The translations under genes and the position numbers were made by a program. A stretch of DNA of 64,000 nucleotides from NCBI GenBank assembly GCA_905221605.1, contig CAJNDS010002102.1, forward strand, positions 1,419,147 through 1,483,146. The letters are read 5' to 3'. The stretch's first letter is position 1. Every line of letters starts with the position of its first letter. Under the pieces are notes generated by a model that worked only from the letters and a program-made list of their open reading frames with translations, made no database searches and had not been told where the DNA came from. Source of the DNA: Symbiodinium natans (lineage: Eukaryota; Sar; Dinophyceae; Suessiales; Symbiodiniaceae). Shown here piece by piece: positions 9,913 to 21,157 of the stretch.

Positions 9913-9959
9913 AATTTGCACGTGGTGGTCACCGTGAGCTCTTTTATTTAATCGTACAA

Positions 9960-10530
9960 CAAGTAATTGATGCGACGCTGGTATCACCATTTACACGCAC
10001 GGGGCAACCACAGTCATGCACGGCCGTCGCTTCCTGGGCGACCGCACCCACGGCCTGTCTGGCGAGGAGTCTGGTGCGCGGGCATGCGAGTGCGTGATCG
10101 CCAAGGCGGTCCAATGGGCGGTCCGCAAGTATTGCTATAATTATTGCTATGCAAAGGCGCCTCAAACCGATTTGCATCGCGGGCGGTGGGAGCGTGGTTG
10201 CCGGCTCTGTAGAGATGGCAGCGAGCCAACAAGTGCCCGCTTGTGGTTCTGTTTAGGTCCCAGAAGCCGACATTCGAACGCGCTTGCACGAGGCCGGCAG
10301 GGGCGATCTACGATGCGCTGGACGAGGATACACCGTACGCTTGACCGGCGGCCACTGCACGTCACCAGTCCCCAGTCGCAGCTCTTGGATCCGTCTGGGC
10401 AGGAGATCAATCGCCTGTGCAGTGAGGCGAGCTCATGCCAGGTGAAACACCTCCGCAGTCCCCGTGCCGGGATGCCGGTAAAGCCTTCAACCGCGCCGGG
10501 TCTCCTGCGAAGCGGCGGGCCTGCGTGTTT
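9960..10530. other. Stretch with overlapping open frames but no recognised gene
   Basis: A plus-strand frame of 251 codons covers 10016-10771, and minus-strand frames overlap it. Codon content is Arg- and Ser-rich in all frames as expected of GC-rich non-coding DNA. I do not call a gene. Confidence 0.4.
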
Positions 10531-10689
10531 CAGCGGCCGCCCACCTCGGAGCCAAGCGCGAGGGGTGCCACACGCGTGCGGCGGCGAGAAGCTGTATCCA
10601 TTCGCTTCGATGGAATCACCGGTGCGTGAACCTTCCGTTGCCCAGCACTCAAACGTGTCAGAACCGTTATCAATGCTTTGCCAACTCCC

Positions 10690-10870
10690 GCGGACTGGGC
10701 CACACGAAAAAGCCGTGAACCTTGAGGTGCTGCGGCCAGGCCAGAGGCGCGATAACCTTCAGCCCATCTGAGAGTGCGCCTGAGAGTGGAATGTGGACCA
10801 GCGGAGGGCAGCACTGGTCCGCAGGTGAGTTTCTCCAAAGTGGCGGCGGAACGCCTCGCAAAGGTCAACG
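10690..10870 (-). mobile_element. Fragment of a DIRS-like element (sister of 16141-16340)
   Basis: GCCGTGAACCTTGAGGTGCT, then GAGTGGAATGTGGACCAGCG and GGTGAGTTTCTCCAAAGTGG are shared with the larger element at 16.1-16.3 kb in the same order and orientation. On the minus strand this encodes pieces such as RRHFGETHLRTSAALRWSTF. The copy lacks the CA run seen in the sister. The rest of the element is not found beside it. Confidence 0.6.
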
Positions 10871-11339
10871 TCGTTTGTCACTGCAACGGCATCCGAGTCG
10901 GAGTCCGTAGTGTTGGCGTCGCTGTGCTGTTGGCGGGTAGGACGTTGGCAGCGCGACCTTCTTCGCCTGTGGCGTCGACGGGCAACGTGGTCATGGCGCC
11001 CGGTGGAAGCGCAAATTGGTGCGCAGTGGCCATCGCAAGCCCACACGAGTGAGGCGTAACAGTGCGACTGGCGAGATGCCAGGGGCACGGCCGGGCAGCA
11101 GAAAAATTTGCGAATCGTGCCAGCTGGTGAGGTGGCCGGCCGTTCACACCCTTGGATCATCATGACTCTACATATACCCTCAGGACCGAAACCGCCGATC
11201 TAACCTTCCGGGAGCTCCCTGTCACACCTTGACAACCACGAATCCACCCTGCGTACCCAACCTTTATCTCCAAGCCACTAAAGGCCCAGCCTCGTGACCC
11301 CAACCCTCGAGCGATCGTGAACCACAATCAGAACGAAGG

Positions 11340-11725
11340 TTACACCAATGTATAAGATCCATGCAAAGATTCAGGAGCGCAACTCCAGCTACAAACGTGT
11401 AACAACTTGGAACCGGCGGGGTTAAAACGAACTTCATTTTGTGGCCAGACCCCCTCCCGCCTGTGGCAACGACCGCGGGTGGGGGTTCGGTCGGTGCAGC
11501 AGGCCGGGGAAAATGCACTCCATGAAGCACAATTCCAGACTCGTGTAAGTGCGGACGACAGTTTCGCCCACGTGGAAACGCATGCGGCATCAGCGCGGCC
11601 GGGGCCGAAGCACATGATGGCCGTTTTGTGAGGGCCCATAGCAGAATTGAAGCGCTGGGAACGTGCGCAAGCAGCAGTTCCATCCAGAGCTTTTGCAAGT
11701 CCACATCGGTCTGGCACAAAATCAC
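11340..11725 (-). mobile_element. LINE reverse transcriptase C-terminal remnant
   Basis: A minus-strand frame reads LDGTAACARSQRFNSAMGP, then HKTAIMCFGPGRADAACVS, followed by TWAKLSSALTRVW. The K-T-A-I-M-x-F-G pattern is the region after the RT palm in LINEs where a Lys-Thr/Ser pair precedes a hydrophobic strand and the LGGxxL loop. The downstream part is out of frame. The remnant sits directly beside the AAGT arrays. Confidence 0.55.
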
Positions 11726-11732
11726 GCACCCT

Positions 11733-11766
11733 GAGTAAGTAAGTAAGTAAGAAAGTAAGTAAGTAG
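11733..11766. repeat. Short AAGT microsatellite
   Basis: About eight AAGT units with one A-rich variant, 110 bases left of the large array and in the same phase direction. Confidence 0.9.
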
Positions 11767-11877
11767 CAGCATGAGTCCTGAAACAACCGACTTGCGGTCA
11801 GCAACTACAGAAAAGTGAAACAAATCATGTGTATAGACAGAATGGGCCACGTCAGCAGCATACGTCCTGGTACAAAA

Positions 11878-12126
<249 letters not shown>

Positions 12127-12228
12127 CAAACATCAGTACGAAAGAGCATCACGACGCCACTGCTGAGAGCAGCAAGAAAAAAAAACGTATATACAACGGA
12201 GTGATGGTACAACAGCCGCGTCAAGGCT

Positions 12229-12651
12229 CTAACACTCTAAGCCCTCAAGCAAAGATCGCTGCGCTCGGCAGACGCTTGCAACGAAGAGCACATGGGCAAT
12301 CGTAGATGAACGCGTGTTGCCCATCTCCTGCGGCGCAAAGACGGGCCGCAAAAGGCTGTCGTCAGACAGTACATCCCAGTTGCAGCTAAGAGTTGGCAAC
12401 CGTTGCACCCATATGCGCCTCCAGGGCGAAAAAAGAGGGCACACGCGCAAGGCATGAAGTAGGCTCCAATCATCGCACCCGCAGAGGCATGGATGCAGCA
12501 CGGCCATCCAAGAAGGGATGGTGGCCACACCTAGCCAATGTCCATTCCCTGACCGCCGAGGATGGCAGCCGAGAAGCATGTAAGTAAGTCCTGCATGCCC
12601 GGTCAATGTTAGAATCATTCTAAACAGCGAATGCACCCCGCGCGACATCAA
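12229..12651 (-). mobile_element. LINE 3' end with CCHC-type knuckle
   Basis: The minus-strand frame (140 codons from 12651) contains IPSWMAVLHPCLCGCDDWSL followed by LHALRVCPLF, a Cys-x-Cys ... His ... Cys-Pro pattern found at the C-terminus of many LINE ORF2 proteins, where it contacts RNA. The frame upstream of it (LTYMLLGCHPRRSGN) is consistent with the preceding helix. Ends at a stop at 12229. The reverse transcriptase part is not found upstream. Confidence 0.5.
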
Positions 12652-12659
12652 AGAAATTT

Positions 12660-13489
12660 GTCACGTACTCAGTCCAACAGGTGTCTCCATTGAAACGCGC
12701 AAAAGCTTCAAACTGCGTGTACCAACAGTCGCGAGGTCTACAAGGAACGCGCGCTCCATTTGGCTACTCATTGGCGACCAACTCATCGCACGCTTCACCC
12801 ACCTGTTTGCTGGCAACTTTACCACATGATGTGCCGAATTGCAATAGCCATGTAAGACCAGCTCTGCCAGTTAAACGTTTGAGTCATCTGCTGGACATGT
12901 TGATTCCAGTCGTGCAGTACGTCATGCCAGGGTAACGACCTATCTAGTCCCGAAGGCGGTCCAACCATGCTGAATCCAGTTTGCGAAGATGATGCTGCCG
13001 CACTTTGCGATGCCCGGCACCAAACATGCAACCGGTGTCGTTACAGCCTCGAAAAATTTTACCCCCGAAGACTGCACCCTGCTGGCCCTACACAACGGGG
13101 CTGCCACGAGGCCATGCCAGCAACTGCCGGCCCCACTGACAAAATGTACTCGACGAAACGAAGTTGCCACAACAAACAAGCAGCCCCTTCACCATGGTGG
13201 AATAGCTTGTGGCCGTCGCGAGGGCAGTGCTGCGACGCCACACTGGCATCCCCACTCACACAGTCGGGGCACCCGCAGCCGTGTACAGCGGTTGTGGACG
13301 GAGCCGCACTGAACCTTGCAGCGCTTCAACTCGCTATCGTGGGGCAGACGTGTCGACGGAGCGCGCGTCACGAAAACCACGCCAGGAGAAGCGCTGAGAC
13401 ATTGGCAGCGATCCGCCGCGAACGTGACCAGGTTTCGCACGCGTTGATGCCCAGGCTGCCTTGGGCGGGTTACACGCCGTCATAGCGCG
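12660..13489. other. Stretch without a recognised gene
   Basis: Overlapping frames on both strands, for example plus 12967-13485 (172 codons), with no motif I recognise. Probably more retroelement debris leading into the LINE end at 13.5 kb. Confidence 0.35.
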
Positions 13490-13730
13490 TCCCACGGTCC
13501 CAGAGTTCGCCTCCCGAGTTTCCCAGTCTTGCTGTTGCGACGGGTGCGGCTCCCCATCCTTTTCCGCCCCTGCCGGTGCCATTGGTGGCACCCTCGATGC
13601 CCTGGGCGACCACCGCGCGGCATGCTCTGTGCTCGGACTCCGTGGGGTGGCACTAGATTGGCTGCAAAACGGGTTTGCCGCGAGTAGGATCGTTAGCAGT
13701 CAGCAGCTTGCGCTCACGTCCTGACGCGCG
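13490..13730 (+). mobile_element. LINE 3' end with LDALGDHRAAC knuckle
   Basis: The plus-strand frame reads SCCCDGCGSPSFSAP, then GGTLDALGDHRAACSVLGLR and GVALDWLQNGFAASR. The Cys-x-x-Cys followed by LDxLGDHRAAC is the closing zinc knuckle of a widespread dinoflagellate LINE. This is one of few plus-strand element remnants in the first 20 kb. The following frame across 13675-13944 is not recognised. Confidence 0.55.
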
Positions 13731-13944
13731 CTGGCGACTATTGGAAACATGCTATAAACGTGGAAGCGCCACGGCACGAAACTTTGTCGTGAGGGCAGTA
13801 CGCAGACCACTACATGAGCTTCTCGATCGCAACACTCCCCGGACTGCCTCGTGTATTCCAAATGTTTCGAACATCAAGCAACAGGTCGAGCTTGCCTCTT
13901 TCCCTTCTGTCGGCAACTTTGAAGTTTCGGCCGTCCCAACTTAG

Positions 13945-14700
13945 CTGATGTGGTTGTTGTGTCTTTTCTCTTTACGAGGGCATGACTTTTGAATGTTTTC
14001 CGCAACCTGTAGCACTTGGCCGAAGGAACATTTTGAAAGACGCGAGTAAAAAGGGCGGTTTACCTGCGTACCCAACCTGTGGACCAAAGGGAAAAAACAC
14101 CATCGCCATGCGGCCTGAATGCTGAAGCATGATGAGCACAAACGATGATGTGACATGTGGCACCATCGACTCCAGAAGGCTGGAACTTCTGGGGACAAAA
14201 GGGCATCCGGAGGTTCCAAGCTTGCCGCACGTTGGTTTGGAAGATGAAAAACCCGGAAGCAAAGATTGCCACCGAGCCTTGATTTGACTGGGCAGGGACA
14301 ATTTTGCAGACAGAAACCCAGGGCAGGGCGATAAGTTTCAAGTCGAAAACCTTCGGCGAAACGTACGCCAAACAGCTGGGCAGTTGAGTGAAGACGGACA
14401 ATTCATATCCAGAGGTCAACTTTTTCAGCTTAGCCCTATACGCTCCTTCAAGCACTGCAGGCATCGACTCGGCCCTGTTTTACATACCAGTGTTATGTTC
14501 CTCATACACCTGCAATCTTGCTACCAGCCAGAAACCATACCTTCCTGCAGACGCATCGTTTAGAAGGTTGGACCTAACGGCCTCCGTTTTTACTTCGAAT
14601 TCTCTGCGACCACCTTTTGTCGATTTGAGAGGGCCTACCAGTTCTCTGCTACGATTCCGATTTTCAGAGAAACACCAAAAACAAAAATTATTTTACTTCG
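13945..14700. other. Stretch without a recognised gene
   Basis: Minus-strand frames of 90-134 codons overlap between 13941 and 14464, and a plus frame of 117 codons covers 14388-14741. No motif recognised; the sequence is less GC-biased than its neighbours. Confidence 0.35.
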
Positions 14701-14710
14701 AACGTTCACT

Positions 14711-14858
14711 GCCGGCACTAGTCCGTTACGAATGTTCCTAAATGCCACCTTTAGATGGAACACTGCACGCATCCTTTTCATCACGCTGGCGTAAATCCCG
14801 GTCGGTGCTTTTCACGGACAGACTTCGGGCAAAAGCACCCGGGCAGAAGAAAGGAGAG
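14711..14858. repeat. Direct repeat, left copy (about 148 bases)
   Basis: GCCGGCACTAGTCCGTTACG to GGGCAGAAGAAAGGAGAG recurs at 15203-15345 in the same orientation with about 10 percent differences. Spacing between copies is 492 bases. It may be one of the split or terminal direct repeats of the DIRS-like element on the minus strand to the right. Confidence 0.8.
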
Positions 14859-15202
14859 AATGCTGGTCGTGTCCACCACCAGCATGAATCGTATCGCGGA
14901 TGTCGAAATCAGGCATACAAGAGCACACAACAACGTGGGAGCCATCACATCCGACTCTGGGATGAATGATCTCTTTGGACCGTTCGTCACAGAGGCCGAT
15001 GCAGGCCACAGCGAAGACAGGCAGGCGGCAAGGAAGACAGAGGCAGGACGGTGCGGAGGAGGCGGCAAATCGAAAAGGATAGTCGAACGGACTAGCACTG
15101 AATAGCAGATGCAGCAGAACCGCCCATCGAGCCAGCAGCTGCCAAGCGGGCGGGCTTTCAGTCGGAACATGCTACGCCGTTGCGTGCGGGCAGCAAACAC
15201 AC

Positions 15203-15336
15203 GCCGGCACTAGTCCGTTACGAATGTTCCTAAATGCCATTTTTAGACGGAACACTGCACGCATCCTTTTCATCGAAACCCCCCTGTCGGTGCTTTACAC
15301 GGACAAACTTCGGGCAAAAGCACCCGGGCAGAAGAA

Positions 15337-15345
<9 letters not shown>
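15203..15345. repeat. Direct repeat, right copy
   Basis: Partner of 14711-14858. It runs into a GA microsatellite exactly where the left copy reads GGAGAGAATG. Confidence 0.8.

Positions 15346-15395
<50 letters not shown>
15338..15395. repeat. (GA)n microsatellite
   Basis: About 29 GA units grown out of the GGAGAG end of the direct repeat. On the minus strand it is read as Leu-Ser repeats inside the RNase H frame below. Confidence 0.97.
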
Positions 15396-15397
<2 letters not shown>

Positions 15398-16148
15398 GTC
15401 CACCAAGATTCTTCAGGCGGCAGCTTGACCCGCAGGGGTAGCGGGGCCAGCGTTCTGCAAGCAGACGCCAGAAAGCGTGAGAGATCCGTGTCGAGTGGAT
15501 GCGTGTGCACAGAAAAGGTCTGGGGAGCGCAGACCAGGGCACGGCGCAACGTGTGGATTCCGGAAAGCCAAGCAGCGTCGGGTCGTAATCACGACTGAGG
15601 CTGTCAGCAAGGTCGTTGCAGAAGCCAGGCACGTGGTCAATGCGAACGGACATGTATTGACGCTCCTGCAACAGGAAGAAGGAACGGACTAGTACGCACA
15701 TACCTTTGGCCAGTGAGAGGCCTTTCCAGGAGGCAGCGTCCGAAGCCGAGTTGTCACAGCGGAAGGTAACGCGCGGGCGGATGTCCCGTCGGCAGGAGGC
15801 ATGACAGCAGGTGCAGAAGGGCACACTGAGCCAGAAGCTCCCACGCCGCGATGTAGTATTGGGGAGCTTGATCTGCCGGAAACCACGGGAAGAGGGCGTG
15901 CAATTCGCTTTGGGAAAAGGTATCCTAGAAAAAAAGACAACCACCATAAGGCAGGCGGACAAAACCACCCAAGCCCGCGGACGTGGATGAGGCACATGCA
16001 TCTGCGAAAGCCTGCCTGATCGGCAAATCTGCAACCACATGTCCATGACCTCGCGGGAGGCATCAGAGATGACCATCTGAACCCAAAGGCGGCGAGCAGA
16101 CAGCGGAAATTGGGGTAACTCAGCTTTCTTCGCAACGGCTGACTGGGC

Positions 16149-16173
16149 CACACACACACACACACACACACAC
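16149..16173. repeat. (CA)n microsatellite inside the element
   Basis: Twelve to thirteen CA units. The sister copy at 10693-10705 has only GGGCCACACG at this point, so the expansion came after the copies split. Confidence 0.97.
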
Positions 16174-16490
16174 GGAAAAGCCGTGAACCTTGAGGTGCTG
16201 CGGCCAGGACAGAGGGGCCTTGTAGGCGCTCCCAGGCCTGCGCAGAGAGTGGAATGTGGACCAGCGGAGGGCAGCACTGGTCCTTTTAGGCGGCGCCAAG
16301 GAAGGTGAGTTTCTCCAAAGTGGCGGTCGAGAGTTTGGCAGAACGATGGCATTGGGTAGGAGGCCAGCAGGCGGCGGAGCTTTGCAGGCTCAAGGCAGAC
16401 TGTAAACGTGCGGAAGTCGAACTGCCATCCGATCCAAACCACAGAGGCGGACAACTTGGCTTTACGCCAACTCATCGGGATATTAAGATA

Positions 16491-17059
16491 TTAAGGGTCT
16501 GCAACAAAACGACCAGAAGTGAGGCCAATATCAATAGCGGCGCGGAAGTAGCGGCCCGGCCGCGTCCCATCCGCCGCTGGCTTCAGACCCCGCACCGTTT
16601 CGGCGATCTTCACGAACGCGGCGCGGTCTGCCCGGAGCACCTGCACGATGTTGGCCCGACTAGACCCTGGATCGTATGTGCACGCACCAACCAAGTCAGA
16701 CCAAGTCATACGCCATGGCTCGTCGGCGCATTGCACCAGCTCCAGCTCTGTGCCGGTGTCACTAGTGTGAGGGCTGGGTTTGTCCTTGACCGAGAGACTC
16801 CCGGCCCCGTCGATCGTAATCTCCTTACCAGCCTCTTCATTTGCAGTTCTTGCTGACGGGTCAGAAACCTATTGGGGCGCTGATACGCAAGTACGTTCTG
16901 CTGCTGCTGCATCATCCCACACACAAGATTGTAACCCTCGAACGCAACCTCTTCAACACCCGAATGCGTCAGCCCCGTCAGCCGGGCTCTCTGTGCTGTT
17001 ACGCGGTGCTCGCGCTCAGCGGGGGCCACGGTCACTGCCCACTGCACCAACATCTTCAC
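16491..17059 (-). mobile_element. Upstream part of the DIRS-like element
   Basis: Minus-strand frames 17059-16706 and 16736-16491 precede the RT/RNase H region. The second contains VQVLRADRAAFVKIAETVRG followed by LKPAADGTRPGRYF, a wording (GxKPxxDGTxP) I associate with the protein upstream of RT in dinoflagellate retroelements. The first has a Gln-rich stretch (MMQQQQNVLAYQRPNRF). Frame changes between them indicate decay. Confidence 0.4.
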
Positions 17060-17252
17060 CTTTTTCGACCTTTTGCTTGAGATCGGTATGGCTTTCGAAG
17101 ATTAATCTCTTAGTAGCAGAAGCCACTCCGGGGTTGATATCGTGACGCCGAACAGCGCTGTGACCTGGGCAGTGGTAGGATGGTTCCCTGGGCGAACTGC
17201 TGCAAACGCCAGCCTTGCTAAGCTGTTGACGCCGCTGCCTGTCAGCAAATTT

Positions 17253-17486
17253 TCATAGGGCAGCAAACAAGGTGTCGTGGTCTAACAGGGCCAACGTGGC
17301 GCCTGGCAGGAGTGTCCGCAGCACGGCGATTATTTCAGGCCCCGCCCAAATGAAATGCACCTGAGCGAAGCCCGCTCTTTCATTGAGATGAGAAGCGGAA
17401 ACCACCGTTCCCGCTGTGGCCCTTGCCATTGCAAACGTGCGGCCAGAAAATGAATGAAGGCCGGCAGATGGGATATCCTCGGCCAA
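17253..17486 (-). pseudogene. Fragment with a DHD-type acidic motif, possibly glycosyltransferase-like
   Basis: The frame ends with QVHFIWAGPEIIAVLRTLLP followed by GATLALLDHDTLFAAL and a stop. A hydrophobic strand leading to an acidic-His-acidic motif recalls the metal-binding DxD site of glycosyltransferases. Only about 78 codons are open and no second domain is seen. It could equally be a retroelement accessory gene. Confidence 0.25.
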
Positions 17487-17489
17487 GGT

Positions 17490-18740
17490 CGGCTGTCAGT
17501 GATGACGAGCCTTGCAACAGCTTCGGTAAGCTGTCCCCTGAACATGCTTCAGAAAGAAAGCTCGATGCCCCCCAAGCAGTGCGCTGCTGACATCGCCGAA
17601 AGGTGAGCCTCCAGGCACCGCCGAAAAAAAACTAGCCCCGCGAGCACCGGTTTGCTCCTCGGAGCAGCGCTGCAAGCGCGTGAGCCATCTCGAGACGGAC
17701 CTTTCTTTAGCACGCTGAGGCCCGGACGAGGATCCCGTGATTGTTGCCACGGTGTGGTTCGGCTAAGGAGGGAACGGTTGCGCCCTCGACAGTGGCTGTG
17801 CTGCGGAGCAATGAGGCGCTGCTTGGTTTGGTCGCACAGCATGACCGCCAACAACCACAGGCTGCAACGGTCGCGTGGGGTAGGCCCATGGGGGCGGGTC
17901 TGTAAGCAAATCCGGGCCATTTTGCCAGCATCCTTGGCAGGCGTCCTCAAAGCTGATCGCCCCTCAGGAACGGTAAACCAACAAGCGCGCGTAAGTGCTC
18001 GCCTCAAAGGTTGATCGACAGGACAACATAGCAGAGCGGACTCCGGGTGGAAATCCGCACGCTCAGGTAAGGCTGCGCAAAACCGTTCCCTTATTTTGGC
18101 CAACACATCGACCCCTGTCCTGGAACTGGCGGCGCCAGTGAGATATTGGGTCGTGCTAGGGAGCAACGATCCGACACGGCCCATGACGCACAAATGCTGC
18201 CTTGACTTGCCTGCCAGCTTCAACAGTGATATCCACCTAGGGCAGGTGGCATCGGCTTGTTCTTAACTACTAAACGGCTGCGAACCTTGAGCATGCTGCA
18301 AGTCACAAGTGAACCCTGCAACGCCTCATGAGCTACCACATGCGACATGACGGCTGCTACAGGAGGACTTGTTTAAGCGCACAGTTGAACACCTGCGGTC
18401 CATGCTGGTATGGCGGTTGCACCTCCTTCAACCTCCTGTATTGGAGGATCCCCAAGCAGGGTTGGACTTCTCCTGTCCACCGCACACTGCTAAGAGGAGC
18501 CGACGAGGGCAGCCAAGGAATGGCGGTTGCCAACTCCACCGAAAGGGAAACAAAAATGTGGCAGAGCATTCTATCTGCTCTCAGCGCTGCAACCGCAGGT
18601 GACTGTGGCTATCGAATTATTGGTCGAGTGCGAGCAAGCCATCAAGTGTCGGAACTCCCCCTTTGAATGTACTCCACGCTTTCTTCATTGGGTTGCTGTA
18701 GAAGCACCGGGCATGGCGCAAGCAGCGATCGAACACTTCG
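17490..18740. other. Stretch with long overlapping frames, no gene recognised
   Basis: The longest is a minus-strand frame of 224 codons (17549-18223); a plus frame of 120 codons covers 17652-18014. Amino-acid content (Arg, Ser, Pro, Ala in all frames) does not favour any of them. Confidence 0.3.
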
Positions 18741-18743
18741 GTC

Positions 18744-19199
18744 ATGCCGACGGAAGGGCAGACGACAAATGAATCCGCCGAAGCAGGCGTTTTGACGAGC
18801 TCCCCAGACATGCAAGGTGGTCAAAATCGCAGCACTACATCCAATCTGGCAGACCCGTTTTGCGATGAAAGGGCGGCAATCGTCTCTGCAATCGACAAAG
18901 ATGGTTTGAACTGCGCCGCATCCTCGATTGAAATCAGAAACGCACAACCCAAAAGAATTCAAGAAGGGCTTGTGGAAGAAACAAGTAACAAAGTCCGACC
19001 AACGCTCGATCTCAGGGCTCTTGTTCATGAGACTTGCATCGATGGCTGGCAACAAGGTCCAGCTTCTTGCTTTTGTGCGTTGTGTGGCTTAGATGCCACA
19101 GTCCCAAAAGGAAGGCTGGCTTTGGGTGGATTATTTTTTTTGCGATTTGCAGGCGAAGCAAGCCCCAATCTGCGGCTGGAAGGGGACACACACCTTTGA
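18744..19199 (+). CDS. Hypothetical protein or exon, 151 codons
   Basis: From ATG 18744 to a stop at 19197-19199. The middle is protein-like: NLADPFCDERAAIVSAIDKD followed by GLNCAASSIEIRNAQPKRIQ and EGLVEETSNKVRPTLDLRAL, with balanced charge. The start (MPTEGQTTNESAEAGVLTSS) is Ser/Thr-rich. No family recognised. The minus-strand frame of 137 codons over the same bases is Cys- and Phe-rich and looks like a shadow. Confidence 0.3.
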   Translation: MPTEGQTTNESAEAGVLTSSPDMQGGQNRSTTSNLADPFCDERAAIVSAIDKDGLNCAASSIEIRNAQPKRIQEGLVEETSNKVRPTLDLRALVHETCIDGWQQGPASCFCALCGLDATVPKGRLALGGLFFLRFAGEASPNLRLEGDTHL

Positions 19200-19486
19200 A
19201 GCAGGAAGCTGAAGGTAGATGTGTTGGTCACAGCGGTTCTAAGCCATGCTGTTGACGAAATTCGACAAGTTGCTACCACCATCTCTTCCAGGCTCTTTCA
19301 GAACCCGGAGCAACAGCGATCGACGACATATCCCTTCGCAAGACCAAGACGTTGACTGACGGACCTGAAACCGTTTCATTTCACAGTTAGACCTACTGTG
19401 AGCATGTTGCAGTCGGCTCTTGCTTAAGCGTTCAAAAGAATCATCATGCCCAGTGGGTTGCACACTTCATTGCCGGGCAGGGGCGG

Positions 19487-19580
19487 GGCGGGTTAGGTTG
19501 GGGTTAACCCGAACCCTAATCCCAGGTCTGGGTTGAGGCTTCCTGGAGGTAGAGTTGGGGTTGGGTTAATTCATTCCATG
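19487..19580. repeat. GGGTTAG/GGGTTGG-rich patch with inverted symmetry
   Basis: GGGTTAGGTTGGGGTTAACC is followed by CGAACCCTAATCCC, so the two halves can pair. Resembles decayed telomeric sequence in both orientations. Confidence 0.5.
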
Positions 19581-19829
19581 CAGATCGAAACCAAGAACAC
19601 TTTGATGGTATCCTTGGAAGCTTAAATTTGAAGAACGCAGGACAGAGGATGCATGTTTTGTACAAATAAAAATTGCTTGGACTGTTCTGTCTTCCCCTCT
19701 GCATATGCTAAACTTCTATGTTCGGATTTCTGTAAGTTTGTCACCCCCAGGTTCGGAACCCAGGCTTAGGGTTCGGGACTAAGAAAGAAACAATCACTTC
19801 TTCGCCTCTTCCAGGGAGACTTGAGCAGC

Positions 19830-19960
19830 AGTTTGAAGTCGAATCACTTTTGGGCCTTAGGTGACTGTTCAGGCAGTTTGAAAGGCCGAATCATTTCTGG
19901 GCCTCTGAAGATGTTTGAGGCATCAGTTCAAGAGCAACCACTGCTGGGCCTTGATTACAT
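19830..19960. repeat. Diverged tandem repeat of 50-60 bases, about three copies
   Basis: AGTTTGAAGTCGAATCACTT, AGTTTGAAAGGCCGAATCAT and a third, TTCAAGAGCAACCACTGC, each followed by T(T/G)(T/C)TGGGCCT. Confidence 0.55.
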
Positions 19961-20591
19961 GAGCCTTATGGAAGCATGTCAAACATCCGAGGACCCAGCT
20001 TCCTGTTCAATAGCAAGGCAGGTTTCGTCCGAGCCACCTTGCTCCAAGTTCCTGCGCACACAGGCCAGCCTATAAGCCTTAATGGCCCCGGCATTGCGAA
20101 GGAGTCAAATAAACAGGCCTTTCGGAAGCAAAGAGTGGCGAGCATCGTGTCACCTCCGGATTGCAGGGTTGTTCTGGAACCATGCCCAATTGCGGTTTGC
20201 TGCGTCTCTTTTTCAAAATCCGCGCCTCGACATTGCAAAAAGTCAGGCATGCGGTCATTTTCCAAAGTTTCCGCACGAAGATGTGGCAGAAAGATCGACA
20301 AGGAAGCGAGCTTGGACGTGTGAGTGCGGGCGCTCTTGCGTACCTGAACATCTGGCCAGCTGGGCCGCCTTGGTGCGCGAGACGTGTGGCAACTGACTCG
20401 AAGATGACCAAACCGCCATTGGCCTCAGAGGCTGGTCCTCCGACGCCACAACATGCCGACCGAGGCAGAAGATCTAGCCCCGCAAGGAATTTCTGACCAT
20501 CCGGTGAACAACTCACGGCGAGACTGGAAGTGAGCCACAGGGCTGTGTCTTTAGCTGAGTGGTTCCACCTGCATGTGGTTTGGTCGGAGGT

Positions 20592-20822
20592 TCAAACTGC
20601 GAATCTCCGCACCTCTTCTGCTTTCCATTGGGCTGTGAAGAGGGTGTCATGATCCACACAAAGGAAAGTGTAAACTTTTTCACATTTTCTGCTGGCTCGT
20701 GCATTGACGCGGCGCGAAGCTTTGGTCTGACCCTGCCGGAAGTCTTCCACCAATCGGCTACCCAGCAAAGACTCAGGCTTCCACTCTGAAGGATCAAGTC
20801 CATAAAGCTGCAGCACCTCCAT
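20592..20822 (-). CDS. Protein-like open frame, 76 residues, unrecognised
   Basis: Starts MEVLQLYGLDPSEWKPESLL and ends with KVYTFLCVDHDTLFTAQWKA plus EEVRRFAV. The balance of charged, aromatic and hydrophobic residues is like a real exon. It shares the short string DHDTLF with the fragment at 17.25-17.49 kb, also on the minus strand, so the two may be copies of one family. No neighbours help to assign a role. Confidence 0.3.
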   Translation of the reverse strand: MEVLQLYGLDPSEWKPESLLGSRLVEDFRQGQTKASRRVNARASRKCEKVYTFLCVDHDTLFTAQWKAEEVRRFAV

Positions 20823-20879
20823 GTGGCCCTAATGCTGAGTGACCTCAGGGCCCTTTGCATTCATTCACCCGGAAGAGTG

Positions 20880-21157
20880 GCGAACTTTTCCTCGTGTTTT
20901 ATTGGTCGCTTGCCATTTGCTTCTGCTGATTTATTTTGGCACTGATGAAGTTCCTCTGCTGTAGTAAACTGTGCTTTTTTTCTGTCATCGTTTCAAACCG
21001 GTTTTGATTTTTGTTTTGGTTGCAGTTAAGTCTGCCTTGATAATCATCATTCACTGTTTCTGATGCTTTTACACCGCGTTGGATGGTCTTGCTCATAGAT
21101 TTTTAGATAATTTTTTATTTAAATGTTTTTCTGCAGATTTGTGATGAAAACTAAATA
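20880..21157. other. Left part of an AT-rich island, no gene
   Basis: Composition changes sharply from GC-rich to AT-rich near 20890. Holds only short frames. Confidence 0.5.

Larger units (their letters stand above)
15270..16475 (-). mobile_element. DIRS-like reverse transcriptase/RNase H region, 401-codon frame
   Basis: The minus-strand frame opens near 16475 with MSWRKAKLSASVVWIGWQFD followed by FRTFTVCLEPAKLRRLL, the region just after the RT palm in dinoflagellate DIRS/Ty3-like proteins. WVQMVISDASREVMDMW marks the first acidic strand of an RNase H. FRCDNSASDAASWKGLSLAK then LQERQYMSVRIDHVPGFCND and LADSLSRDYDP give the later RNase H strands and the closing VPG-x-x-N-x-LADxLSR motif. A CA run (PCVCVCV) and a GA run (LSLSL) have grown inside the frame without stopping it. 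The catalytic palm is missing upstream, so the element is not autonomous. The frame is kept open partly by chance. Its product is not expected to work. Confidence 0.65.

Noticed and set aside
17549-18223. 224-codon minus-strand gene
   Set aside because: No motif, frames on the other strand equally open, composition driven by GC content. Kept only as an unassigned stretch.
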